A stretch of 64,000 nucleotides of DNA from Enterocytospora artemiae (lineage: Eukaryota > Microsporidia), in contig JASNGC010000005.1 of the NCBI GenBank assembly GCA_038659295.1, positions 62,001 to 126,000 of the forward strand, written 5' to 3'. Of the stretch, positions 10,158 through 19,295 are shown piece by piece (positions within the stretch are counted from its first letter, which is position 1; each line of letters begins with the position of its first letter). Both the position numbers and the translations under genes were made by a program. The notes below the pieces were generated by a model. It was not told where the DNA came from, ran no database searches, and saw only the letters and a program-made list of their open reading frames with translations.

Positions 10158-10278
10158 CAGACAAAAATGGTGAAAAATAATAAAAATAGTTGGTGTTTTG
10201 TGGTTACAAGAATATACCAAACACCCTAGATTATCGAGCACCACTGTAAACCGAGTGTATTAGGTTGGAATCATTCCG

Positions 10279-11280
10279 ATGTATCCTCCATATATGTTGG
10301 ATTCTACTTTTGAAATCTCTATGATGATGTCTCTAGAACCCTTGTTTTATATGATCGCCAAGACCAGCTTAACCTCAGTAAATGGGCAGAAAAGTGGTAT
10401 CATTGATAATATATCCCACATAAATTCACATTGGTCCATAGATCTCGATTCTGACAAGATTTCCCGTGAACCAGAGAGAAATAATCAATCTGTGGGGGAA
10501 ATTGATAGTTCATTGATCGAAGCAGCCGAAGAGCTCTTAACATCTACAAGTCAGAAGGAAGTTGAAGCGGGAATAAAGTTGTATGAGAGTATGTTTGGAA
10601 TAGAGGGTGCTGCAGGTGAGAGTAGCTCTGTCAACAACAACCACACCAACATTAACGTTGAAATTGTTATCAATAATAGTTTGTTTTCCTCAGTTGAAGT
10701 GGATAACTGCTATTGCGATAATTCTAATATTGATTCGGTGGAGTATATTCAAGAATACTACTCCAAGTTAAAAAGCAACAGTCTGTTGGTGGGACATGGA
10801 AAGACACCAGATCTCTCCAACCATTTTGTTGAAGTAGTGAACAGGTCATCCAATTCAGCCGTAGTAGCACTAGCCCCTAAAATATTGGAGATATTAATAA
10901 ACCAGCATAATCCAGAAAATTATAAGACGATTGCTTATCTACTGAAAAAGGTTGAAGAAATAAGTGAAAACTTGGAGAGTAAACCAAGATATTACAGTAT
11001 ACAGCATGCTACATCCGGCTCTTGCTTCATAGACTTACTTTGGATCCTGTTGGACACATCTAATTCAGGTATGAAGCAATTCATCTCACTAAGTGCTCTG
11101 AATCATCTGGTAGAAATATCAAATGACAAGCTCACCATTTATACAGAGTTTATTAAAGCTTACAAGTCAGATATTATAAACAATAGTAATAGATCCAGGG
11201 GAGTTGAGAGGTTGGTCACTAATGAGATTGAAAAGATAATTAAGAAAATGTTGATTTTTAAGAAGTCCCATTTCAACTGA
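10279..11280 (+). CDS. Unrecognised helical protein, possibly ARM-like
   Basis: A 333-residue protein I cannot assign. The first 60 residues are Met/Ser-rich, residues about 70-140 are Asn/Ser-rich and probably disordered, and the C-terminal half is helical (around LAPKILEILINQ, LLKKVEEISENL, DLLWILLDTS, ISLSALNHLVEIS) in a pattern that could be armadillo/HEAT-like. A Fes1/Sil1-type Hsp70 exchange factor is one possibility, but no key motif is visible. Start is uncertain. The ATG at 10279 is the most upstream. CCC at 10339-10341 precedes an internal ATG at 10351, which would give 309 residues. It is divergently arranged with NOP2, 129 bp apart. Confidence 0.65.
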   Translation: MYPPYMLDSTFEISMMMSLEPLFYMIAKTSLTSVNGQKSGIIDNISHINSHWSIDLDSDKISREPERNNQSVGEIDSSLIEAAEELLTSTSQKEVEAGIKLYESMFGIEGAAGESSSVNNNHTNINVEIVINNSLFSSVEVDNCYCDNSNIDSVEYIQEYYSKLKSNSLLVGHGKTPDLSNHFVEVVNRSSNSAVVALAPKILEILINQHNPENYKTIAYLLKKVEEISENLESKPRYYSIQHATSGSCFIDLLWILLDTSNSGMKQFISLSALNHLVEISNDKLTIYTEFIKAYKSDIINNSNRSRGVERLVTNEIEKIIKKMLIFKKSHFN

Positions 11281-11400
11281 TCTTGGCATCCATGGGGTCT
11301 AGTTAGATGAGGCCAGAGCAACACTATTTATTCCACAACCTGATCAGAAGAGGATTGCAATTCTCCGCTTGGGAAATACAAAAGAGAGGATCGAGACCTC

Positions 11401-11640
11401 CTACTTACTAATTACTTCGAATAATATGTACATTATATTTATAAATATTAAAGGTATCTCAAAGATAGTTTTCATGGACTTTATAAAATCGATGATCTGG
11501 CCATCTGTACCGGTATGGGATGATCTATGCGAACTATCCAATGGGAGACCCACTTTAGAAAGAAACCTACGGTTATCCAGAATAACAATCGCATTTAAGA
11601 AAAAAACCAACGAGTAAAATATGGAGAAAATGCCAAACAT
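11401..11640 (-). CDS. YOS1: YOS1/IER3IP1-like ER-Golgi transport protein
   Basis: A 79-residue membrane protein with an N-terminal hydrophobic segment (FSIFYSLVFFLNAIVIL) followed by the N-x-x-R-F-L-x-x-V-G-L signature, and a C-terminal half (DFIKSMKTIFEIPLIFINIM) that matches the conserved 'R(S)xRTVMRxPLIxxN' of Yos1/IER3IP1. Length equals the family's roughly 80 residues. In yeast Yos1 binds the Yip1-Yif1 complex and is needed for COPII vesicle budding. CCC (11641-11643) abuts the ATG directly, which confirms an otherwise easily missed gene. It fits with SEC13 and alpha-COP in the same window. Confidence 0.82.
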   Translation of the reverse strand: MFGIFSIFYSLVFFLNAIVILDNRRFLSKVGLPLDSSHRSSHTGTDGQIIDFIKSMKTIFEIPLIFINIMYILFEVISK

Positions 11641-11643
11641 GGG
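11641..11643 (-). promoter_or_regulatory. CCC start signal of YOS1
   Basis: CCC touching the ATG of the 79-residue ORF, preceded by a T-rich tract. It argues that this strand, and not the overlapping plus-strand ORF, is coding. Confidence 0.6.
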
Positions 11644-11728
11644 TGAAAAAGCAATGGAAAAATATAAGTTGTAGAGGATCTGCGAGGACAGCTGTCTTGT
11701 GCATTTAGTTTCTTATGGACCCATTTAT

Positions 11729-12121
11729 TTAGCTAGTTGCATTATCGGGAGATCCACAGCAGCATGAAAATACTGAGGCCAGTTTTTGTCTGAAAGATTG
11801 TGGATCCGGTGTGGCGGTAGACATATCATCGTTACTTCTATTGGAGGTACTATCCTGGGAATCGACATTGTCTTTTCCACTATGCTGGCCACAAATTTCT
11901 TGTTTCTCGTCACTTTGAGATTTTCTTTGGTCCCTCAAGTTATCGCTATCGACATTTGTATCATTTTCAGCTGGTCTTCTATTGTCAGAAAATCCGCCAC
12001 TGCTGACAAGATTATCATCACCTTGCGAACTGTTTTCCATGGTGCACCCATTGTTGTCATCTTGTGAAGACTTGTCACTGGATGGATGCTTACTATTACG
12101 ATTTGTCTTTGACACCACCAT
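11729..12121 (-). CDS. Disordered acidic protein with a C-terminal Cys cluster
   Basis: A 130-residue protein with no recognisable domain. Residues 1-105 are almost only Ser, Asp, Asn, Gln and Lys, and therefore disordered. The only hydrophobic patch is at the end, LASVFSCCCGSPDNATS, where three adjacent cysteines suggest S-acylation and membrane attachment or, less likely, metal binding. Start is placed at the ATG at 12121. The frame runs eight codons further up only to a TTG. On the coding strand a GGGG, not CCC, lies shortly upstream (GGG variants are also reported in microsporidia). It could be a short membrane-tethered regulator, but no function is claimed. Confidence 0.55.
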   Translation of the reverse strand: MVVSKTNRNSKHPSSDKSSQDDNNGCTMENSSQGDDNLVSSGGFSDNRRPAENDTNVDSDNLRDQRKSQSDEKQEICGQHSGKDNVDSQDSTSNRSNDDMSTATPDPQSFRQKLASVFSCCCGSPDNATS

Positions 12122-12567
12122 ATACCCCAGATAAAAGAATATCAATAAATAGTAAATAGGGGAAAGGAGATGTTGGAGTATTTAAAGAGCATGAGGCGAT
12201 ATCGAGTTGACAAAAATATGCCGTATTTTATAATAGTTGTCTGAAGCCCTAATAACATTTGGACATCTCTGACACCAACTTATACAAAATATGATACATA
12301 TCAAGAAGAGGCAAAAATGACTTTTATATGAATAAAATACTCATAAGTGATGGTTTTCATTCCAGAGTGGACATTCTTCTGCATTAATCTCTACAACCCA
12401 ATCATTTGATTTTACAATTTCTTTGCATATGTACCATACTATAGATTTACTTATCAGAGAAGTCCTATACTTGGTGATAGCAGATGAAAGTAATACACCG
12501 GATGATATATAAGGTAAAATTTATTGCTACATACATATCTCTCCTATTGACTGTGATCAAAGTTTCG
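12122..12567. other. Intergenic, one start-less ORF
   Basis: Spacer between two minus-strand genes. On the minus strand a frame of nearly 60 codons (about 12350-12530) reads through Trp/Cys/Ile-rich residues (WYICKEIVKSNDW) but has no ATG and no CCC signal, so it is not called as a gene. Nothing else is seen. Confidence 0.4.
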
Positions 12568-15549
12568 TTACTTCTCTTTACTTCTTCCTCTCTTTCCCAT
12601 CAAAACAATTCCATCCCAATCTACTTCTCGCCTGTACTTCTTTCGATCTCCTTCCAGTAATTCCTCCGCCAATCTCTTATAATAATTACTGTAAAATCTC
12701 TTTATTTCCTCCACCGATTTATTCAGAAAGATTGCATCAGAAAACTCTGGCCCTACCTCTGCAGATCCTTCGGCAGTCTCCGGAATATTCACGGCTCTGT
12801 ACTTACACACCAACTCTGTGTGTGGAAGGGCATCTCTCCCCTCTTCGACGTCATTTGACAACTCCCTTATCATGCATATTTTGGTATATTGGGCCCAATT
12901 TTTGTGTAAATGTTCATAGAAGGTATAGAAAATAATTCGATCGGTTTCAGTCCACTCCTTTGTAAGGTATTCCTTGTTGAAATAATGGTAAAACAACCGC
13001 AAGTCTCCTTCACTCTTTGCTTCTGTGAATGTGGCATAATTGTCAAACCTCCTATTCTGCTTCAGATAGCTCTTTCTGAACAATGCAACGTCTTCCTCCG
13101 ACCATTCTCTCTCCGCAACCGTTCGACTCAGAAGATCCCAAAGCGATTCTGTGTGGTCTGGTGACTCCCTATCTCCCCGTCCATTATCATGGCTATACAT
13201 ATCACCGTCATACAAGCTTCTATTAAGATCAAAGTAATATAGGTAGTAGAGTAAAATGACATGCTGCATCCCCAAGCCCAGATATCTTTGGATCTGTATA
13301 AGATCATTATTAAATTTGTATACTGCATAAGCAAACTCGACAGTATCATAGGGCTCATGAACTATAGGCGAGATGGAGGCGAGTATGCGCAGAGAGGTTG
13401 TGTGCTTACCTCCAGCTGTGTCCTCACTGATAATTATCAGTTGATTATCTTCACCAAAATTCGTCGGATTGTTTTGGGGTTCATCCACCATATCCTTGTG
13501 GTGCAGAGCAGAGCCCTTATATTCTTTGTGATAAGACTTCCTTCCTATATCCTCAGCTGTGTTTCGAATACATCTCATCTTCAAGTTTTTCGAAATATCC
13601 AGAATGTACTTTGCCACAATTTGTTTGTTGTTTGTATTCAGAATGCCTGTCTTTTTCAGATAATACATATATCTTGTGTCATCAATGAGGTGAGAGAAGG
13701 AGGAGTTTTTTCCTACACCTATTGAATTGAAGCCATGGCTGTTCTTTTTAGATGGAAGAACATTCAAAGTATTGAGAATGTTGATCCTATCGGGTGGATC
13801 TGTTGATTCGCATTCTGTGGCTTGTTCTTTTGGAAGTGATGGATCTGTTACAAAATCACGATGAGGATCTATCACACGATTACATTCTTGCGAAGCATCT
13901 CCTTCACTGTTTGCTATTCCAGTCGTACATTTCTCACCAAAAAAGTCCATAATACCTGCCAGCATCTCATAATCTATCAAGTGTGATTGAAAATCACGGA
14001 ATGTTTCGGTACTTTTTGGAACAAATATCCAGCATGATGTTTTACAATGCATAGTATCTCCTTCTATTTTCTTCTCATTGTTCACTTTTGACACTCTATC
14101 AGAGGATTTAGGGGTATTCGTTGAAAGAGAGGGAAATAGGTTGTCACAGTGTGAAGATGTGAAGGATGGACTATGGTCTTCCTGTGGTATATAACTAGAT
14201 GAATATTCAGAAACCTTATGGTAATCATAAGTAGCAGAATCATCAGATAATTTCTCATGATTAAAATATGATAAGCCACCTGAATTCGGGACAAATATTC
14301 CAGGCATTCGATCTCTGATTGTCGAGAGTGTCTGTTCAACCACAAAATAGTTTTCTATATTCTCTGTAGATTCCAGTGAAGTTTCTAATATCGGCATTAT
14401 TGATGAACTACTGAAAATTATGGGTTCGTGAAACCTTAAATTACCGAATTGCTGTGTATCCCCCTTGTTTGTGTCTAGTTTGGGTTCTATCGAGTCTTGT
14501 ATCAGGCTATTGTCAGTTGCGGAAGATTCCACTGCTCTAAACACAACACCCCCATTGCTGTTCAACTTTATTTCCTCAGATAAAAATTCAATTTTGGGGA
14601 TCCCATCCTTTATTCTCAAATCATAAGAAATATTGTCTGTATCAATTAAATTGGTTTCGTCAGGGGAGAAAGGTTCCTCTGTAGGACCACGGAGTGGGAT
14701 CATCTTTGAGGACAAAGAAAATTTCATGTTTTCGGAGGGAGTTGATCCGGTATTGCTATCGATGTGGCCACTCCCTCCATCACCATCACTGCTGTCAACA
14801 TATGTGATACTATCCTCGAGAATTACAACATCACTGTTCTCGATTTCCTTTGACGAGGAGTCATACTTCTCCTCGACTGATTTACCAACCTTCAGCTTGA
14901 TTATCCCAACTTCCTTTAGACGAATTAGTTGCCTCTTGTATTCTAAAAACTCGTAAAAATAAGGCGAGGCACTTAGGCGAAGTGTTAAAGTAGTAGGGTA
15001 TTTGGGAAGAAAACTGGTATTGTCTGATGCGTCTGCAGACAGTAACGGCCCGCTTAATCGGGTGCCTTCCGTGTCTGAAGAATTACGTTTATTTCCAATT
15101 ACTGAGTCTTGTATATGGCCGACCATTGAACCATTAGATCGACTGTTGGCCAGAATCGCGCTTTCAGTCCGTACTACTGAACTTCTGTCGCGGGATCTTA
15201 TGGGTGATTCCAGAAAGCTATCGTGATTTAGCATGTTGTCCATCACGCTCATATTTTTTTTAACAGATTTTACTGAGTCATCGTGTATATTACTTGTGGT
15301 TTTTAAATGTCCTTTCAGTTTCACATCGCTTGCACTACTGATAGTATCTGTTTCGTAGTGTTGGGTGCCTTCAGTACTGTTAATTGTTTTACCACAGCTT
15401 CCGTCAGCATGAGTGCTGCTGTTGACTTCACTTTCTGAATTGTCGATTACTTTCATCGAAAAAACATTTTGTTTGCTTGATTCTGCTCTATCCCTACTTG
15501 CACCGCTTTGAAGCTTACAAAATTTCTTCTTTGGAGTTATGGAAACCAT
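12568..15549 (-). CDS. Large SANT-domain chromatin protein (SNT1/N-CoR-like)
   Basis: A 993-residue nuclear protein. The N-terminal 650 residues are Ser/Asp/Asn-rich with little order. The C-terminal third holds three SANT/Myb-like helical modules: one ending IQRYLGLGMQHVILLYYLYY, one starting EWSEEDVALFRKSYLKQNRR and ending LRLFYHYFNKEY, and one starting EWTETDRIIFYTFYEHLHKN and ending IKRFYSNYYKR. The W-(S/T)-E-x-D-x-x-x-F start plus the F-Y-x-x-(Y/F)-(Y/N)-K end are SANT hallmarks found in co-repressor subunits such as Snt1, N-CoR and RCOR. A histone deacetylase partner is plausible but not shown. The frame is open up to 15648, but CCC at 15554-15556 precedes the ATG at 15549 inside a T-rich leader. 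Confidence 0.75.
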   Translation of the reverse strand: MVSITPKKKFCKLQSGASRDRAESSKQNVFSMKVIDNSESEVNSSTHADGSCGKTINSTEGTQHYETDTISSASDVKLKGHLKTTSNIHDDSVKSVKKNMSVMDNMLNHDSFLESPIRSRDRSSVVRTESAILANSRSNGSMVGHIQDSVIGNKRNSSDTEGTRLSGPLLSADASDNTSFLPKYPTTLTLRLSASPYFYEFLEYKRQLIRLKEVGIIKLKVGKSVEEKYDSSSKEIENSDVVILEDSITYVDSSDGDGGSGHIDSNTGSTPSENMKFSLSSKMIPLRGPTEEPFSPDETNLIDTDNISYDLRIKDGIPKIEFLSEEIKLNSNGGVVFRAVESSATDNSLIQDSIEPKLDTNKGDTQQFGNLRFHEPIIFSSSSIMPILETSLESTENIENYFVVEQTLSTIRDRMPGIFVPNSGGLSYFNHEKLSDDSATYDYHKVSEYSSSYIPQEDHSPSFTSSHCDNLFPSLSTNTPKSSDRVSKVNNEKKIEGDTMHCKTSCWIFVPKSTETFRDFQSHLIDYEMLAGIMDFFGEKCTTGIANSEGDASQECNRVIDPHRDFVTDPSLPKEQATECESTDPPDRINILNTLNVLPSKKNSHGFNSIGVGKNSSFSHLIDDTRYMYYLKKTGILNTNNKQIVAKYILDISKNLKMRCIRNTAEDIGRKSYHKEYKGSALHHKDMVDEPQNNPTNFGEDNQLIIISEDTAGGKHTTSLRILASISPIVHEPYDTVEFAYAVYKFNNDLIQIQRYLGLGMQHVILLYYLYYFDLNRSLYDGDMYSHDNGRGDRESPDHTESLWDLLSRTVAEREWSEEDVALFRKSYLKQNRRFDNYATFTEAKSEGDLRLFYHYFNKEYLTKEWTETDRIIFYTFYEHLHKNWAQYTKICMIRELSNDVEEGRDALPHTELVCKYRAVNIPETAEGSAEVGPEFSDAIFLNKSVEEIKRFYSNYYKRLAEELLEGDRKKYRREVDWDGIVLMGKRGRSKEK

Positions 15550-15879
15550 AAATGGGCTAAAAATAATATTTATACAATGTGTTATTTCTGGACTGAAAAC
15601 TTCAAACTGAGTGCCAAGTAATGCAAGTTCATCATCTGCCAGGCACATATCCCATCAAGTGGTACGGTAAGCCTACAGTTTTATTGACCAATCTCTATCG
15701 TGTCTGAGCCGAAGTACTTAACCACCGGTTCTACTGAACTGCAACATTCGTCAGAGAGAAACACAAACCTCATTTGTAAATCTTTAGAAAAAACTGTTGG
15801 AATTGTCCAACACATTTCACAATATTGATAGGACTCTTCCCGATGAAATGGTTCTAGACTTGTTTACCATGTAGAATAT
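15550..15879. other. Intergenic, no gene seen
   Basis: Promoter region of the SANT gene and 3' flank of the coiled-coil gene. No supported ORF. Confidence 0.45.
15554..15556 (-). promoter_or_regulatory. CCC start signal of the SANT gene
   Basis: CCC four bases upstream of the ATG at 15549. The 33 codons above it would encode a hydrophobic stretch typical of translated leader. Confidence 0.5.
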
Positions 15880-17106
15880 TCATTTATTTCTCTTTATTTT
15901 TCCAACATACTCCTTTACTCTCTGTAAATACTCTTCAATATACTCTCTTACCGATTCTCTATACTCTTGTATATCTGTAAACTTCTCCATCGCCTCAAAC
16001 TCGTCGATTTTTCTCTTGTACATCTCTATTCTCTTCTCATACTCTGCAAACTTGCTTGATACATCTGCACACTGTTCACAAAAAACACCTCTGGTGGCTT
16101 GTCCCTGCCCCTTGGACTCATCACAGCCACCATATGTCTCCATGTCTGAATTCATACTTTCCACTTTGTACTTCATCTCGATGGCTTCTAGTTTTTTATT
16201 GTACTCCTCCTCAATTCTCCTAATCTCATTGTAAATATATCTGTATATCTTACTTTTACATCTTAATGTGTTAATATGTGTATTCTTAAGAATGTTAAAT
16301 TCTCTTTCGATGTCTTTGTATTTTTCATATGGTATCATCCTGTCGACTGGTTCTTCTGCACTGAATGTAACTCTTTTTCCATCCTTCACCTTCAGTCCTA
16401 TATCAGGCGTACAGAGACCATCCACATCTGAAATGCTGATTCCATCTGCACACCTTTTGATGATCTCTTTGGTTCTGTACACATCATCCATTTCGACAGA
16501 ATCTATCTGCTGGGTAGTGGAGTTGGGTTGATGACTGTAGGCCTCGAATTCTTCCACCTTCGTCTCAGGACCATAGGTCAGCATGTCTATTTTTTCAATG
16601 GTCTGATACAACCCATTTAGAACTGTTGGATTGAGGGATGAGTAGGATATACTGTTATTAGGATGCAATGAATAGCCGGGACTGTCGCCATGGTCAGATG
16701 GAGAAATATCATATTGGTTTTGGAGTTGGGAACTGTATAATGGTTGATTATAAAGCACATCATTTCCACTGCCAAATCCACCAGGTGAGGCATCTTTAAT
16801 ACTCTCATATTGATTTCCATTTTCATCAAAACTCGGCCCATGGGTTATGAAGTCTGGCTGTACACCAACATTTCTGCTTGTATTCGATGTGTCTCCCAAA
16901 ATGCTTCTAGCTGGACTATTTTTTAGGTGGAGAGATTCTTCTGGATATGTTGTTGACTTGTTTTTGGAGTTCATAAATGTTTCATATGTACCAGCAGCAT
17001 GCACACTTGATCTGTCAAATCCTCTACCCTCGTCTTCCCTAAAACCACGATTCTGTTGTTTTTCAGTTGACAATCCACTACACTGAGTTGATTTAGATTC
17101 ACTCAT
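15880..17106 (-). CDS. Unrecognised coiled-coil protein
   Basis: 408 residues. The first 200 are Ser/Asn/Tyr/Gly-rich and disordered. Residues about 270-400 are strongly helical and charged, with a long coiled coil (for example IYNEIRRIEEEYNKKLEAIE and YEKRIEMYKRKIDEFEAMEK) interrupted by a C-E-Q-C pair near residue 345. No known family recognised; cytoskeletal or spindle-pole linkers have this layout, but that is speculation. The frame is open to an ATG at 17181, but those 25 residues are Phe/Leu-rich and look like translated T-rich leader, so I prefer 17106. No CCC signal decides it. Confidence 0.65.
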   Translation of the reverse strand: MSESKSTQCSGLSTEKQQNRGFREDEGRGFDRSSVHAAGTYETFMNSKNKSTTYPEESLHLKNSPARSILGDTSNTSRNVGVQPDFITHGPSFDENGNQYESIKDASPGGFGSGNDVLYNQPLYSSQLQNQYDISPSDHGDSPGYSLHPNNSISYSSLNPTVLNGLYQTIEKIDMLTYGPETKVEEFEAYSHQPNSTTQQIDSVEMDDVYRTKEIIKRCADGISISDVDGLCTPDIGLKVKDGKRVTFSAEEPVDRMIPYEKYKDIEREFNILKNTHINTLRCKSKIYRYIYNEIRRIEEEYNKKLEAIEMKYKVESMNSDMETYGGCDESKGQGQATRGVFCEQCADVSSKFAEYEKRIEMYKRKIDEFEAMEKFTDIQEYRESVREYIEEYLQRVKEYVGKIKRNK

Positions 17107-17380
17107 GTATTTTTCAGGAAGAAAACTTAAAAATAAAAAATGGAGGGAAAGTATTGATTTAATGAAAGCCTCCACCACCATGGACCTATAGAAGTTACTT
17201 TAATGTTTTTCCATGAAGAGACATTTATCAGAGTGATCGCTGACCCACAATTCCATTCTGAAACAGATGAAGGCTCTTTGATTACATTCGTACTTTAATT
17301 CCACAGTGTTTGCTATTAATGGATTCTGATTTGATTCCTGGCATGCTGAATAAATTTCTTTGTAAAAGCCCATCCGTAAG

Positions 17381-18250
17381 ATGGAGAGAGAAGATAGTAC
17401 AAGTTTACAAAAAAGTAGTGATGAGGGTGGGAATGATGTGAAAAATCAAAAACAAGCCAGTATCCATGGAGAAAAAAAGCATGAGCCAGCCAAAGATGGA
17501 GGAATTTTTGGAAATAGTACTAAAAATCGAGATATGTTTTCTGGTGAACAATCCATTCCCGATTGTCTTGAAGAAACTACTCCCTGCCACAACCCTGCGG
17601 ACAGAGATGGAAGAAAGACTGCAAAGGACAAAATCATCGAAACTCCAAATGTACTTGAAGCATACAGTTCTGATGATCTTGAGAAAGACTATCATGGCTC
17701 CAGCATGACTGGAGTAAACTCATCTGCAATCATCTTGAACACTGAATATACGATTTTTAAAGACCACCAAATTCAAAACAAAATGTCTGTATTGTATTCG
17801 TTGGCCAATTCTCTTAGAAAGAGAACAGAGTCTGTCCAGAAAAGTATGAATTTGCTAAAAACCCTGAATCTAAAGCTGGAGGCAATGCTGGTCTCAATAG
17901 ACGCTTATTCTACAAAGAAGAGGACTAATGCAAACTGCAGAGAAATAAGTTCTAAAGATACCGATTGGAAAAGCAACAGGACTCGGACCTCTGTTGCTGT
18001 GGAGACCACAGAAACTTTAGATTCTGACAAGATAACATTTCACTTCTGCTCAGACAGCCAGAAAGTTATTGCCGAGCAAATATATGAACTAATCAAAAAC
18101 ACTCCAGAAATTTCATTAGAGGAAGTTGTTGGGAAAATCAAGCTTAGTAAGTACAAGACCATCGAAATATTAAATATGCTGATCCGAGAAAAGCTGATCA
18201 AGAAGAAATTTGACAAGGGCTTTACATACAGCATCAAATGTAAACAGTAA
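17381..18250 (+). CDS. Unrecognised protein with C-terminal winged-helix-like domain
   Basis: 289 residues. Residues 1-120 are polar and disordered. Residues about 135-175 form a helical pair (VLYSLANSLRKRTESVQKSM). The last 70 residues (VIAEQIYELIKNTPEISLEE through KGFTYSI) have the helix-helix-recognition helix-wing pattern of a winged helix, in which 'LSKYKTIEILNMLIREKLIK' would be the recognition helix. DNA or protein binding is therefore plausible. CCC at 17369-17371 lies upstream of the ATG. Divergent from the coiled-coil gene, 274 bp apart. Confidence 0.68.
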   Translation: MEREDSTSLQKSSDEGGNDVKNQKQASIHGEKKHEPAKDGGIFGNSTKNRDMFSGEQSIPDCLEETTPCHNPADRDGRKTAKDKIIETPNVLEAYSSDDLEKDYHGSSMTGVNSSAIILNTEYTIFKDHQIQNKMSVLYSLANSLRKRTESVQKSMNLLKTLNLKLEAMLVSIDAYSTKKRTNANCREISSKDTDWKSNRTRTSVAVETTETLDSDKITFHFCSDSQKVIAEQIYELIKNTPEISLEEVVGKIKLSKYKTIEILNMLIREKLIKKKFDKGFTYSIKCKQ

Positions 18251-18356
18251 AATAAATGCTAATTATTAATGCATATGCCATTTTGTATTTGCTTAGAATT
18301 GAAGATTTATCTATGATGTTTTAAAGCATCCAACTCCCATGAATCCAGAGCATTCC

Positions 18357-19253
18357 TCACTCCTCATTCCGTAGATCAAGCAGCTCTATCTCGTATTTCT
18401 CATCTGCGAAGAATATCCCGTAGCATGGACTGCCAGCTGCCGGAATATAGGTTGTTTTTAGAAAGGACTCTGCCGATTCACTGCCAACCCCCTCGTCCTT
18501 CAATATTTCAATATACATATTGTATTTGCAAGCATAGTACGACTTAAACAACCGAACTGATTTTTCGAAGAGAATATTTTCCCCTACTGTCAGAGGGCCA
18601 GAGCTAAGGAAAAAGTCAATATACTTGGCAAGCTTTTCTGCTGCTTGGTCTGGTGTAGTCCTTGGAACTACCCATTCCTTTATCTCAGTGTCGGGGATTC
18701 CCATCTTGGGCGCATATGTGTCATAAACTCCTTTTTGCCGTTTAAGATAATAGAACTTTCTGAATATACAATCTACAAATTCGTCACTTTGGATGTACTC
18801 ATCTACATGGCTTAGGTGCAAAATCAGAGCCTTGGACTCCTCAAGTCTAAAGTCGGATATGTGTTTAAGAACCCGGGCACCATCGGTCATTGATACCTCA
18901 GAACTGTCAGAGTCTTCATTAACTGTATTTTTCTTGTACAGTGGGTTATTTTGAGACGATTGAGGACCATTCTTACTTCTAGCATGATTGTCGCCGGTTC
19001 TCATATCACCTGTGGGGGTTTGGCCATTCATGTTGCTGCCATTATTTATTTGATGCTGAAACGCCATTTTATTCGCATTATCGTTTGAAATACCTCCGTA
19101 GCCCTCCTGCTTGAAAATTGGTTCGTTTTTTGTTTCTCTTTTCTTTTTAGTATTCCGCCTCTTCGGAAGATACTCCTGGATTAACTGTTGAAACTCCTCC
19201 GGATCAATTGGAGAAGTAAAATCAAGAAGTGGATCAGATGGCTGCTTATCCAT
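18357..19253 (-). CDS. Unrecognised 298-residue protein
   Basis: The first 130 residues are polar (KRRNTKKKRETKNEPIF is a possible nuclear signal). The C-terminal 170 residues are folded-looking and mainly helical (SKALILHLSHVDEYIQSDEF, AAEKLAKYIDFFLSS, VRLFKSYYACKYNMYIEIL) and end in an acidic tail. No family recognised. CCC at 19260-19262 lies six bases upstream of the ATG and supports the start. Only 42 bases separate its start from the stop of the subtilase gene on the same strand, so the two share a tight tandem arrangement. Confidence 0.7.
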   Translation of the reverse strand: MDKQPSDPLLDFTSPIDPEEFQQLIQEYLPKRRNTKKKRETKNEPIFKQEGYGGISNDNANKMAFQHQINNGSNMNGQTPTGDMRTGDNHARSKNGPQSSQNNPLYKKNTVNEDSDSSEVSMTDGARVLKHISDFRLEESKALILHLSHVDEYIQSDEFVDCIFRKFYYLKRQKGVYDTYAPKMGIPDTEIKEWVVPRTTPDQAAEKLAKYIDFFLSSGPLTVGENILFEKSVRLFKSYYACKYNMYIEILKDEGVGSESAESFLKTTYIPAAGSPCYGIFFADEKYEIELLDLRNEE

Positions 19254-19295
19254 AAAAATGGGAATAATAAATGAACGAACAATTTCTCTAAAATT

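Noticed and set aside
9338..10180. Plus-strand ORFs over NOP2
   Set aside because: Shadow frames of a conserved methyltransferase on the other strand.
12350..12545. Minus-strand frame of nearly 60 codons with Trp/Cys residues
   Set aside because: No ATG and no CCC signal; a run of this length is not rare in this sequence. Kept only as a note for splicing tests.
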